Positions 8,940 through 15,649 of a stretch of DNA of 34,456 nt are shown one piece after another. The position numbers and the translations under genes were made by a program. Source of the DNA: Paludibacteraceae bacterium (GTDB taxonomy: Bacteria; Bacteroidota; Bacteroidia; Bacteroidales; Paludibacteraceae); contig JAFYSF010000051.1 in the NCBI GenBank assembly GCA_017559505.1, positions 1-34,456 on the forward strand, read 5' to 3'. Within the stretch, counting starts at the first letter, position 1, and each line of letters opens with the position of its first letter. The notes under the pieces are model-generated. The model was not told the DNA's origin and did no database searches. It saw nothing but the letters and a program-made list of their open reading frames with translations.

Positions 8940-9762
8940 AATATGCTTCACCTGCTGGTGTTGAGCAAACGATTTTTTTACCATCGGCTGAAACGTATGG
9001 ATACATAGCGATGATACTATTGTTAGTAAGTGCTTGTTTTTTACCATCAATTGTATAAGCTACAATCTCCGATGATGTCACGTAATGACCATTATCTACG
9101 TCATTCATACCTACTACAACATTGTTGTTATACCATCTTGGAGCACGGAAATCGGCAATACGACGAGCGTTAGAACCATCAATATTGCAAACCCAAGCAC
9201 CATTGCCCGCAACATAATAAAGCACTTTTGTGCCATCAGGCGAAACGCTTGGCCAAAGATAGCTACGACCTTGTCCATTTGGCGACAACACTTTCGATGT
9301 TGTACCTACTGTCATCATCAATTCACCATTTTGGATAAATACCACTGGTGCAATAGCTTGACGAGAACGAGCACGTTGCATATCTCTTGTTGATTTCACA
9401 AGTGTTGTTTTTTCACTTGTCGCAATGTTTTGACTCACCAAAGTTGCCATACGTGAATGGTCTGCTGCATATGTCACTTCACGGTAAGTTACATTTTTTG
9501 AATCGGCTGAAATTTCTACGTTATGACCAGCACCAACTGCATCAGTAATAGTAGTAACTTTGCCTGTCGCTAAATCATAGCGTGCCAAACCATTGTTTGT
9601 TTGTGATGTGATAAGTACATAAGTACCATCAGGCGCAATGCCTGCAATTTTAGAATCAGCATTCTGCGGAATGTTCAATTTCTCAACAGAAGCCACTTCT
9701 AATACTTGCGCTGATGCCATAACCGACACAAGTGCAACGACTAAAAGTAAGATTTTTTTCAT
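8920..9762 (-). CDS. Exported PD40/TolB-like beta-propeller protein
   Basis: A signal peptide (MKKILLLVVALVSVMASA, cleavage before Gln19) precedes about 260 residues of WD40-like beta-propeller (PD40) repeats. Recognisable blade ends include GIAPDGTYVLITSQ, VEISADSKNVTYRE, SVSPDGTKVLYYVAGNGAWVCNIDGSNARRI and YVSADGKKIVCS. The S-P/A-DG-K-V-Y pattern is that of the TolB C-terminal propeller. No catalytic residues are evident, so a binding or sensing role in the periplasm is most likely. It precedes the giant amidase on the same strand. No good promoter consensus is visible upstream. The final residues are coded by a 7-bp repeat array, so the original C-terminus may have differed. Confidence 0.78.
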   Translation of the reverse strand: MKKILLLVVALVSVMASAQVLEVASVEKLNIPQNADSKIAGIAPDGTYVLITSQTNNGLARYDLATGKVTTITDAVGAGHNVEISADSKNVTYREVTYAADHSRMATLVSQNIATSEKTTLVKSTRDMQRARSRQAIAPVVFIQNGELMMTVGTTSKVLSPNGQGRSYLWPSVSPDGTKVLYYVAGNGAWVCNIDGSNARRIADFRAPRWYNNNVVVGMNDVDNGHYVTSSEIVAYTIDGKKQALTNNSIIAMYPYVSADGKKIVCSTPAGEAYLIMINE

Positions 9763-10100
9763 AAATTTTAGATTTATAATTGTTAATTAAATAGTGTAAC
9801 TAAATAATGGAGTTTGATATAAAACGCCGCATGGCATCTGTGTCATCCGTAGAGCGATTTTTGCGCAGCAAAAGAGCGAATCAAATAATAAAAAAGAAAA
9901 AATCTATAAATTCTTGCGATAAGCGAGGGCAATTAAGTTTACTTAAATTGCCGAGCGTAGCAAGAATCTTGAGCGAAGCGAAAAAATCTGTGTTATCTGT
10001 GGGAGATAAATAATAAAATTCCGTGTGTTCCGTGAACCAACGGTCCTTGAGCTGAAGGCGATAGAATTCCGTGAGAGTTAAATAATATCTTTACAAGCAA
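9763..10100. other. Gene-free interval rich in repeats, with a large imperfect palindrome
   Basis: I see no convincing gene; a 68-codon plus-strand frame from 9807 is made of repeat sequence. Paired 9-bp units lie at 9836-9853 (ATCTGTGTC, ATCCGTAGA), 9986-10003 (ATCTGTGTT, ATCTGTGGG) and 10019-10036 (TTCCGTGTG, TTCCGTGAA), plus a single TTCCGTGAG near 10068. Between them is a foldback at 9910-9967: outer arms ATTCTTGC/GCAAGAAT and inner arms GGCAATTAAGT/ACTTAAATTGCC. No T tract follows, so it is not an ordinary terminator. Confidence 0.6.
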
Positions 10101-10206
10101 AATACACACTCTCAGTGTGTATTCTTCTACCCTAACTTTTAGCAACCCTCAAGCAACCTTCAAGCAAGAAAACAGTCAAAACCAACACACACTCTCAGTG
10201 TGTATT
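10101..10206 (-). repeat. Composite intergenic repeat, copy 2: 11-bp units between two near-identical palindromes
   Basis: Two near-identical palindromes (arms about AATACACACT / AGTGTGTATT around a 3-bp centre) lie at 10101-10123 and about 10184-10206, centres 83 bp apart. Between them, read on the minus strand, are CTGTTTTC and three 11-bp units: CTTGCTTGAAG (10158-10168), GTTGCTTGAGG (10147-10157) and GTTGCTAAAAG (10136-10146). The right palindrome overlaps the ftsE stop codon and could act as its terminator. It shares its order and spacing with copy 1 at 1768-1870. Confidence 0.75.
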
Positions 10207-10864
10207 AAATTTTCAATTTCCCATCTTCGCAGATATAGCATTTAGCAGGATATTCTTCGATGAATTGCATATTATGCGTTGCCATTATCACGGCAGTGCC
10301 ACTTTGCGATATAGCATGCAGCAGTTCCATCAATTCACGACCTGTTTGTGGGTCAAGATTTCCTGTTGGCTCATCTGCTATAAGCAATTCTGGCGAATTC
10401 AACAAAGCTCGAGCTATCACAATACGTTGTTGCTCTCCGCCCGACAACTGGTGAGGCCATTTATAACCCTTCTTCGCCATACCCACAGTCGAGAGCACAA
10501 ATTCTATCTGCTCATCTATCTCTTTCTTTGATTTCCAACCTGTTGCACGCAACACAAACTCAAGATTATCATTCACACTGCGGTCATTCAACAACTGGAA
10601 GTCTTGGAACACTATCCCTATCTTTCTACGCAAAAACGGTCTATCTTTCTGCTTTAGTTTGAGGAGGTCATAATCAAAAACACGTGCCTCTCCCTCTTTT
10701 ATAGGCAATTCTGCATATAGCGTCTTAAGCAGCGAACTCTTACCCGAACCCACCTTACCACACAAATACACAAACTCACCCCTTTCGAGTGAGAAATCCA
10801 CCCCAGAGAGCACATCTATACCCTCTTGACAAATATTAACTCCTTTATATTCTAATATTTTCAT
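10205..10864 (-). CDS. ftsE: FtsE-like ABC transporter ATP-binding protein
   Basis: A complete 219-residue ABC ATPase. Walker A is GKVGSGKSS (36-44), the Q-loop is IVFQDFQLL (about 85-92), the signature is LSGGEQQR (140-147), Walker B is LLIADEPTG (160-168), and the switch His is in MATHN near the end. The short single-domain form and the DFQLLNDRSVNDNLEF stretch fit FtsE, the cell-division ATPase that works with FtsX to control peptidoglycan hydrolases at the septum. ftsX is not next to it here. A LolD/MacB-type ATPase is the main alternative. The stop codon lies inside a palindromic repeat, and a 7-bp array lies just upstream of the start. Confidence 0.85.
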   Translation of the reverse strand: MKILEYKGVNICQEGIDVLSGVDFSLERGEFVYLCGKVGSGKSSLLKTLYAELPIKEGEARVFDYDLLKLKQKDRPFLRRKIGIVFQDFQLLNDRSVNDNLEFVLRATGWKSKKEIDEQIEFVLSTVGMAKKGYKWPHQLSGGEQQRIVIARALLNSPELLIADEPTGNLDPQTGRELMELLHAISQSGTAVIMATHNMQFIEEYPAKCYICEDGKLKI

Positions 10865-10870
10865 ATTTTA

Positions 10871-10891
10871 GTAACAAGTAGCAAGCAACAA
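10871..10891 (+). repeat. Short 7-bp array (GTARCAA type), 3 units
   Basis: GTAACAA, GTAGCAA, GCAACAA in exact register, six bases upstream of the ftsE start codon. Confidence 0.55.
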
Positions 10892-10920
10892 GACTTGCCA
10901 TTCTGTTTTTTTTTAATTGA

Positions 10921-10980
10921 CTGTAATCTGTAATCTGTAATCTGTAATCTGTAATCTGTAATCTGTACTCTGTAATCTGT
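10921..10980 (+). repeat. 7-bp tandem array (CTGTAAT), 8 units
   Basis: Eight full units (six perfect CTGTAAT, one CTGTACT, one CTGTAAT) plus CTGT, ending four bases before the stop codon of the cyclophilin gene. This is the longest near-perfect array in the window. On the other strand the unit is ATTACAG. Confidence 0.9.
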
Positions 10981-10983
10981 CGA

Positions 10984-11676
10984 CTATTTCTTACAAACTT
11001 TTACTTTCAAGATTTTTATATCTTCTTTCGGACGGTCAGCTCTACCTGTTTTCACTTCTGATATTTTTTGCAATACATCAAAGCCTTCTACCACCTCGCC
11101 AAAAACTGTATACTGCCCATCCAAATGTGGCGTACCGCCAAATGTTTTATACACAACACGTTGTTCTTCAGTATATTTGAATGGCTCTTTCATGCGCAAC
11201 TGATACTGAAGTCGCTTCTCCATTTGGTCAAGTTCAGCATCAGTAAACGTCTTACCCTGAACGATATAGAATTGGCAACTACTTGATTTACGCTCAGGAT
11301 TCACCATATCACCCTGACGAGCAGCAGCAAGAGCACCACGTTTGTGATAGAACTTAGGAAACTCTATTTCGGCAGGCACTGTATACCCCAAACCACCTGC
11401 ACCAAGCTGTGCCAATGAATCAGCAGTTTTCGACTCTGGGTCGCCTGCTTGTATCATAAAGTCTTTAATCACACGGTGAAAAAGCACTCCTTCATAGAAC
11501 TCTTCTTTCACCAATTTAAGAAAATTATCACGATGTTGTGGTGTTTCGTCATACAACATTACTTTGATTGTACCGAGGGTTGTTTCTATTTTTACCATTT
11601 TAGGACGTTGTGGCTTAGCTGCAAATCCCATGATTGCAGTTAGCGCAATTAAGGTTAATAATATTATTCGTTTCAT
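10984..11676 (-). CDS. Exported cyclophilin-type peptidyl-prolyl cis-trans isomerase
   Basis: A 230-residue protein with an N-terminal signal (MKRIILLTLIALTAIMGFA) and a cyclophilin domain. Family signatures are VKIETTLGTIKVMLYDETPQHRDNF, FYEGVLFHRVIKDFMIQAGDP (the catalytic Arg is in FHRVI), the Gln/Phe pair in SSCQFYIVQG, and YTVFGEVVEGFDVLQKI. It catalyses prolyl isomerisation to help envelope proteins fold, most likely in the periplasm. An insertion (about 140-185, RLQYQLRMKEPFKYTEEQRVVYKTFGG) is typical of Bacteroidetes secreted cyclophilins. It has its own promoter at 11703-11733 and is probably transcribed alone; a CTGTAAT array lies just past its stop. Confidence 0.92.
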   Translation of the reverse strand: MKRIILLTLIALTAIMGFAAKPQRPKMVKIETTLGTIKVMLYDETPQHRDNFLKLVKEEFYEGVLFHRVIKDFMIQAGDPESKTADSLAQLGAGGLGYTVPAEIEFPKFYHKRGALAAARQGDMVNPERKSSSCQFYIVQGKTFTDAELDQMEKRLQYQLRMKEPFKYTEEQRVVYKTFGGTPHLDGQYTVFGEVVEGFDVLQKISEVKTGRADRPKEDIKILKVKVCKK

Positions 11677-11702
11677 ATCTTTATATTGCTATAAATACCC
11701 TA

Positions 11703-11733
11703 CAAAGTTACTGCTTTTTATTGAATTATGCAA
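11703..11733 (-). promoter_or_regulatory. Promoter of the cyclophilin gene
   Basis: On the minus strand: TTG (11731-11733), 20 bases, TAACTTTG (11703-11710), a full match to the Bacteroidetes -33/-7 promoter, 27 bases before the start codon. Confidence 0.75.
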
Positions 11734-11738
11734 GTTTT

Positions 11739-13970
11739 TCAGCGATAGAAGTCTCTCGGTCCTAACACTCTAAATTTTTCTTCCTCAAGAGTTCTAATTC
11801 TTATCTCAGGCTTACGCCAATGAGCTGGAAATCCATCATTTACACAGTTGTTATACACCGCCTTAATACTATGAAATCCCTCTTCCAACAACATAAGAGC
11901 TTGTTGCGTTTGATTGCGTTTTAGTTTCCCACAATTATTTATTATACGAATATCATCCACCCATAACTCCTCTAAGTCAGTAGTAATCAAATACTCTGCA
12001 GTAGAATCCACCTTAATATAACCCTGATACACCTCAATCCAAGGCTCGAAATATGAGTCGTTGTAGTCATAAACAAGCGAATCCACCAAGTCAGTAACAT
12101 CAAACTTCACATAATCAAGACTATCCGTATTATGAAAATATCCGTATGCCCTTTGCCTATACAACCCATTATGCGATAAATGCTTAGCACCAGCATGCGG
12201 TGCCGCCACTTTGTTGTAATACACCTCTATTGTGTCCGAACATCTGCCATTAAATGACGTATAAGCCTTCAATAATTGTGAATTATAAATTGTGCATTCT
12301 GCATTGTGCATTGTGCATTCTGAATACATCTCATACCCCAACGAATTACTAAGTATCACTTCCGCCGAATCCACAAACTCAATATACTGTGCCACAGGAC
12401 CCTCAGGCAGAGGCAAATGATAGTTCACGCCCCCACAATCAAGGCGTTTCTGTGCCACTTTCAGTCTCTCTGTGAAGTTCTGATAGTTGCGATAATCCGT
12501 TGACCACAACACCTCTGCCAATGCCAACAAACGAGGATAAATCATATATTCTGCATGCTTAGCATCTAATATATACTCCGACCACAAATTTGCCTGACCG
12601 CCAAGTATTTTATCCCTATTTTCAGCAGTTATTTCCGAAGATATTGGCTCCCAACCATACACCTTTTCGAGTGGCAAAAATCCGCTTTGTGCCATTGGCT
12701 CGAATAATTTTGAACCCTGATAATGGTCGAAATAGCACACATCCCAAGGCGTCATAATCGCCTGATTGCCTTGATTTGCTGCCTTTATTCCCCCTTTATC
12801 TCCTCGCCACGACATCACTGTCGCCGATTGCGATGCTCCTCCATCCAATATCTCGTCCCAACCAATCATCTTTCTACCCAATTTATGCAATATCTGCTCT
12901 ACTCTACGTATAAAATAACCATGCAATTCCACCTCTGTCTGCAAACCTTCTACTTGCATACGTGCTTGACATCTAGGGCATTCATGCCAAATATTTGTCG
13001 GACACTCATCGCCCCCTATATGTATATATTCACTTGGAAACACAGCAGTTAACTCTGTCAATATATCTTCCACAAACTGAAACACCGAGTCATTTCCCGC
13101 ACAAAGCAGATGCTCCTCTACCCCCCAAGTTGTGCGCACCTTGTATGGTCCGCCTGTGCATCCATACTCTGGATATGCCGCCAATGCAGCCATAGCATGC
13201 CCCGGCATCTCTATTTCTGGTACGATTGTAACTCCCCTCACTTTAGCATATTCCACCAACTCCTTCAACTCCTCTTGTGTGAAATATCCACCCTTATACA
13301 CCGAGCCATCCACATTAGTCCTCTGCGTGCCAATCTCTGTCAGCAATGGATATTTCTTCACCTCGAAGGTCCACATTTGGTCATCTGTCAAGTGCAAATG
13401 AAGTCTATTCATCTTGAATTTCGACATCCAATCCACCTGTTTTCTGATATGCTCCAAAGGCATAAAATGCCTACAAGGGTCCACATGCATACCCCTATAC
13501 TTGAATCTTGGATAATCATCCACCACTGCTATTGGCAACGACCACTCCCGTCCTCTCACCACAGTATCACACTCTATCTCAGGCGGAAGCATTTGCATCA
13601 AAGTCTGCAAACCATAATACACCCCCGCTGCCGAACCACCCATCACCTCTACCCCATTAGTATATATAAATAAGGTATAAGCCTCCGCATCCCTCATCCG
13701 CTTATCAATCTTCAGTATAATCGGGTTCTTACAACGCTTCACTATAGGCAACTCCATCCCAGTCGATTTCTTAATATTCTCCACAAACAATTCAGCCACC
13801 CCAATCAACTCCTTCTGCCTACAAACCACCCCACTCTCCTCATTGAAATAATAGCGATACAACGGATTCACATCATACTCATACGGGTACGGAATAACAT
13901 CCACCGCCCCCAACTCCATGAAACAAAGCAAATTAAAAGCCAACAAAACAAGCAACATTTTCAATTTCAT
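11739..13970 (-). CDS. Beta-N-acetylhexosaminidase (GH20) with a PA14-like C-terminal part
   Basis: An exported GH20 enzyme that removes terminal GlcNAc/GalNAc from glycans. I choose the ATG at 13970 (MKLKMLLVLLAFNLLCF signal); the frame extends upstream only to a TTG. After a GH20b-like N-domain (VIPYPYEYDV...YYGLQTLMQM) comes the catalytic barrel with RGMHVDPCRHF, LHLHLTDDQMWTFE, VTIVPEIEMPGH, HIGGDECP (the Asp-Glu catalytic pair, residues 321-322), MIGWDEIL and WDVCYFDHYQ. The last 200 residues include a PA14-like beta region (GYIKVDSTAEYLITTDLEELWVDD). Residues about 550-566 (ECTMHNAECTIYNSQ) are translated from a 7-bp tandem array at 12275-12323, probably in a linker between domains. Confidence 0.93.
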   Translation of the reverse strand: MKLKMLLVLLAFNLLCFMELGAVDVIPYPYEYDVNPLYRYYFNEESGVVCRQKELIGVAELFVENIKKSTGMELPIVKRCKNPIILKIDKRMRDAEAYTLFIYTNGVEVMGGSAAGVYYGLQTLMQMLPPEIECDTVVRGREWSLPIAVVDDYPRFKYRGMHVDPCRHFMPLEHIRKQVDWMSKFKMNRLHLHLTDDQMWTFEVKKYPLLTEIGTQRTNVDGSVYKGGYFTQEELKELVEYAKVRGVTIVPEIEMPGHAMAALAAYPEYGCTGGPYKVRTTWGVEEHLLCAGNDSVFQFVEDILTELTAVFPSEYIHIGGDECPTNIWHECPRCQARMQVEGLQTEVELHGYFIRRVEQILHKLGRKMIGWDEILDGGASQSATVMSWRGDKGGIKAANQGNQAIMTPWDVCYFDHYQGSKLFEPMAQSGFLPLEKVYGWEPISSEITAENRDKILGGQANLWSEYILDAKHAEYMIYPRLLALAEVLWSTDYRNYQNFTERLKVAQKRLDCGGVNYHLPLPEGPVAQYIEFVDSAEVILSNSLGYEMYSECTMHNAECTIYNSQLLKAYTSFNGRCSDTIEVYYNKVAAPHAGAKHLSHNGLYRQRAYGYFHNTDSLDYVKFDVTDLVDSLVYDYNDSYFEPWIEVYQGYIKVDSTAEYLITTDLEELWVDDIRIINNCGKLKRNQTQQALMLLEEGFHSIKAVYNNCVNDGFPAHWRKPEIRIRTLEEEKFRVLGPRDFYR
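12275..12323 (+). repeat. 7-bp tandem array (ATTGTGC type), 7 units, inside the GH20 gene
   Basis: ATTGTGA, ATTATAA, ATTGTGC, ATTCTGC, ATTGTGC, ATTGTGC, ATTCTGA in perfect register, 49 bp. It is translated antisense as an imperfect 7-residue repeat and the GH20 reading frame stays open through it. A related array lies over the bamD start (18441-18496). Confidence 0.9.
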
Positions 13971-14041
13971 AACCAAATTTCTATTTATCAATTAACACAC
14001 AATTCCTTCTGCAAAATTATGAAAAATAATTGAAATTGTTG

Positions 14042-14072
14042 TTGTCTATTTCAAAAATAATTCATAACTTTG
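14042..14072 (+). promoter_or_regulatory. Promoter of the intergenic RNA at 14078
   Basis: TTG (14042-14044), 20 bases, TAACTTTG (14065-14072): a full Bacteroidetes-type promoter with no start codon nearby, followed by a highly structured sequence and a terminator. Confidence 0.75.
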
Positions 14073-14077
14073 TGCCT

Positions 14078-14289
14078 AACATATTGTACACCCAAGTGGA
14101 TCAACCTTGGTGTACTGATTTATAGCATTTTTGCTCATTTCTTCTAATGTTAAAGTTTGGCGACTTAAATGAGATGAAGGAATAAGTTAAAAAATGCTCA
14201 CGTATCGTAGCGTGAGCTTAACTTATTCGTATCTCAAGGTCACGCCAAACACCTAACATTAGCGAGAAAGTTAAGTTCTCGCTTTTTTT
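14078..14289 (+). ncRNA. Candidate structured small RNA of about 210 nt
   Basis: The unit has its own promoter and terminator and no ORF. A 5' hairpin (GTACACC.AAG with CTTGGTGTAC, about 14086-14115) comes first. Then comes one long hairpin of about 120 nt. Its arms are CTAATGTTA/TAACATTAG (14144-14152 with 14254-14262), GTTTGGCG/CGCCAAAC (14155-14162 with 14243-14250), GAGAT/ATCTC, AATAAGTTAA/TTAACTTATT (14181-14190 with 14218-14227), and GCTCACG/CGTGAGC at the tip. Internal bubbles separate the arms. A long interrupted hairpin with its own promoter recalls 6S-type RNAs, and Bacteroidales-specific RNA families also exist; I cannot assign it to either. The start point is estimated from the promoter. 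Confidence 0.75.
14262..14289 (+). terminator. Terminator of the intergenic RNA
   Basis: GCGAGAA (14262-14268) pairs with TTCTCGC (14276-14282), 7-nt loop, followed by seven Ts. It overlaps the base of the long hairpin by one position. Confidence 0.88.
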
Positions 14290-14346
14290 ATACCATTTTA
14301 TAAACACACTAAAAAGTTGCACCCGACACATATAAGGGCTAATGTC

Positions 14347-15021
14347 ATGAAAAAAATTTTTGCTGTCATTGTTTTATTAGTTACATCAGTGACTTTGTTT
14401 TCACAAAGTGATGTTACTAAATTTTTAGGTATTCCTGTTAATGGTTTTAAACCAGATATGATTAGAAAACTTAAAGAAAAAGGCTTTGTAAGTACAGCAT
14501 ACGATAAAGATTTTTTAGAGGGAGAATTTAATGGGCAAGATGTATACGTTAATGTAGTGACTAATAACAATAAGGTTTATCGTATAGGAGTTGCTGATAA
14601 AAATACAGTTAATGAAGTAGATATAAGAATAAGATTTAACAATCTTTGTCGTCAATTTGCAAATAATTCGAAATATACAACTTTTTTTTCTAATGTTGAT
14701 GATTATATTATTCCAGAAGATGAAGATATATCGTATGAAATGTCAATTAATAATAAAAGATATGAAGCGGTATTCTATCAACGACCAGATACTATTGCAC
14801 AGAAAAAAGATGTTGAAAATTATATATTAGAAAACTACACAGAAGAAGAATTAAATGATTCAATTACTGCATCTAAAATGATTCAAGAGGTAACGTCATA
14901 TGTTATGGATGGAATGACGAAGAAAAATGTATGGTTTACAATATCAGAACGTTATGGGGGGTATTATATTATTATGTTTTATGATAATGAATATAATAAA
15001 GCAAATGGTGAAGATTTATAA
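14347..15021 (+). CDS. Unknown exported protein of 224 residues
   Basis: I choose the ATG at 14347 because MKKIFAVIVLLVTSVTLFSQ is a standard signal peptide with cleavage near SQ; the frame extends upstream only to a TTG. The mature part begins DVTKFLGIPVNGFKPDMIRKLKEKGF and is rich in Asp, Asn, Tyr and Lys, with no Cys pair or catalytic motif that I recognise. Short segments such as GFKPDMIRKLKEKGF and YYIIMFYDNEYN suggest a mixed alpha/beta fold. It starts 58 bases after the small-RNA terminator, so it needs its own promoter; none is clear. A strong terminator follows. It is one of only three intact plus-strand genes in the window. Function unknown. Confidence 0.75.
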   Translation: MKKIFAVIVLLVTSVTLFSQSDVTKFLGIPVNGFKPDMIRKLKEKGFVSTAYDKDFLEGEFNGQDVYVNVVTNNNKVYRIGVADKNTVNEVDIRIRFNNLCRQFANNSKYTTFFSNVDDYIIPEDEDISYEMSINNKRYEAVFYQRPDTIAQKKDVENYILENYTEEELNDSITASKMIQEVTSYVMDGMTKKNVWFTISERYGGYYIIMFYDNEYNKANGEDL

Positions 15022-15042
15022 ATTTAAAGAAATAAATAATAA

Positions 15043-15080
15043 AAAACTCGCATTCTATTTTTAGGATGCGAGTTTTGTTT
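15043..15080 (+). terminator. Terminator of the unknown exported protein gene
   Basis: AAAACTCGCAT (15043-15053) pairs perfectly with ATGCGAGTTTT (15066-15076), starting 22 bases after the stop. Confidence 0.85.
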
Positions 15081-15280
15081 AATAGTAGATGCTTTGTGAT
15101 GATGGTGATTTTTTATGGTAAGTTTATACTTTTATGGAAAAGTTCATAGATTTTTAGCCTATTTTTTTATGTTGTTTTTATGGATTTTTAGGCTTTTATA
15201 ATGAAAGTGTAATTTTGTATATTACTGAAAATTAAAACTTTATTATTTAACAGAAAAGTTTTATTTAGCTGAATAGAGGT

Positions 15281-15300
15281 AACTTTGCAATTGCAAAGTT
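15281..15300. repeat. Perfect 20-bp palindrome, copy 1
   Basis: AACTTTGCAATTGCAAAGTT is fully self-complementary and identical to copy 2 at 15406-15425. Flanking bases extend the similarity: TAACTTTGCA precedes it and TGCAAAGTTAC follows within 11 bases, giving nested inverted repeats. Each arm resembles the TAnnTTTG promoter box. Confidence 0.7.
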
Positions 15301-15405
15301 TGCAAAGTTACGGTAACATACTGATAATCTTATATTTATGCTAAAATTAGGATTACATTTGAATCTGTGTATTTATTTGATATTTAGGCTATTAATGAAC
15401 TTTGT

Positions 15406-15425
15406 AACTTTGCAATTGCAAAGTT
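15406..15425. repeat. Perfect 20-bp palindrome, copy 2
   Basis: Identical to the palindrome at 15281-15300, start to start 125 bp. It is preceded by ACTTTG and followed 40 bases later by ACTTTGTAAACTTTGCAA (15467-15484), so the same half-site recurs across 200 bp. Confidence 0.7.
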
Positions 15426-15520
15426 GGTTGTCCTTTTTTTCCTAAAAAAGTAGACATCGAGGAGGACTTTGTAAACTTTGCAAATCGTTAGTGTAAAAGT
15501 GGCTGTTTTCTAAGGAGCAG

Positions 15521-15586
15521 TTTGCTTGCACCTTGCTTGATATTAGAAAGATTTTTTTAATGTAGGGACGCACGGCTCGTGCGTCC
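15521..15586 (+). repeat. Two 11-bp units followed by a REP-like GC-rich hairpin
   Basis: TTTGCTTGCAC and CTTGCTTGATA (15521-15542) are of the same 11-bp family as at 1794, 10136 and 20513. Then GGACGCACG (15566-15574) pairs with CGTGCGTCC (15578-15586) around GCT. The hairpin sits about where the right palindrome sits in copy 1 of the composite repeat, and CTGTTTTC again occurs upstream (15503-15510). Confidence 0.6.
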
Positions 15587-15608
15587 GCTCAGTCCTTAAA
15601 CAACAAAA

Positions 15609-15642
15609 AAATATCCGCTTACTACACTAAGTAGAAGCGGAT
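15609..15642 (-). terminator. Terminator of the acyltransferase gene
   Basis: On the minus strand ATCCGCTT-CTAC ... GTAG-(T)-AAGCGGAT forms a 12-bp stem with one bulge, followed by a run of Ts. It starts eight bases after the stop at 15650. Confidence 0.85.
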
Positions 15643-15649
15643 TATTTTT

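Larger units (their letters stand above)
15081..15608. other. Gene-free interval of about 530 bp with twin palindromes and a REP-like hairpin
   Basis: I find no gene on either strand. The AT-rich left part has near-duplicate TTTTTAGCCT / TTTTTAGGCT segments around 15155 and 15190. The centre has two identical 20-bp palindromes, and the right end has an 11-bp repeat with a GC-rich hairpin. A TAATTTTG -7-like box lies near 15210 without a clear -33. Confidence 0.55.

Noticed and set aside
9807..10013. 68-codon plus-strand frame between PD40 and ftsE
   Set aside because: It is made almost entirely of 9-bp repeat units and a palindrome; no signal or domain.
10921..10980. CTGTAAT array as a CRISPR
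   Set aside because: Units are 7 bp with no spacers; it is a simple tandem repeat.
13110..13673. 187-codon plus-strand frame antisense to the GH20 gene
   Set aside because: His/Cys-rich shadow translation; the GH20 catalytic motifs are on the other strand.
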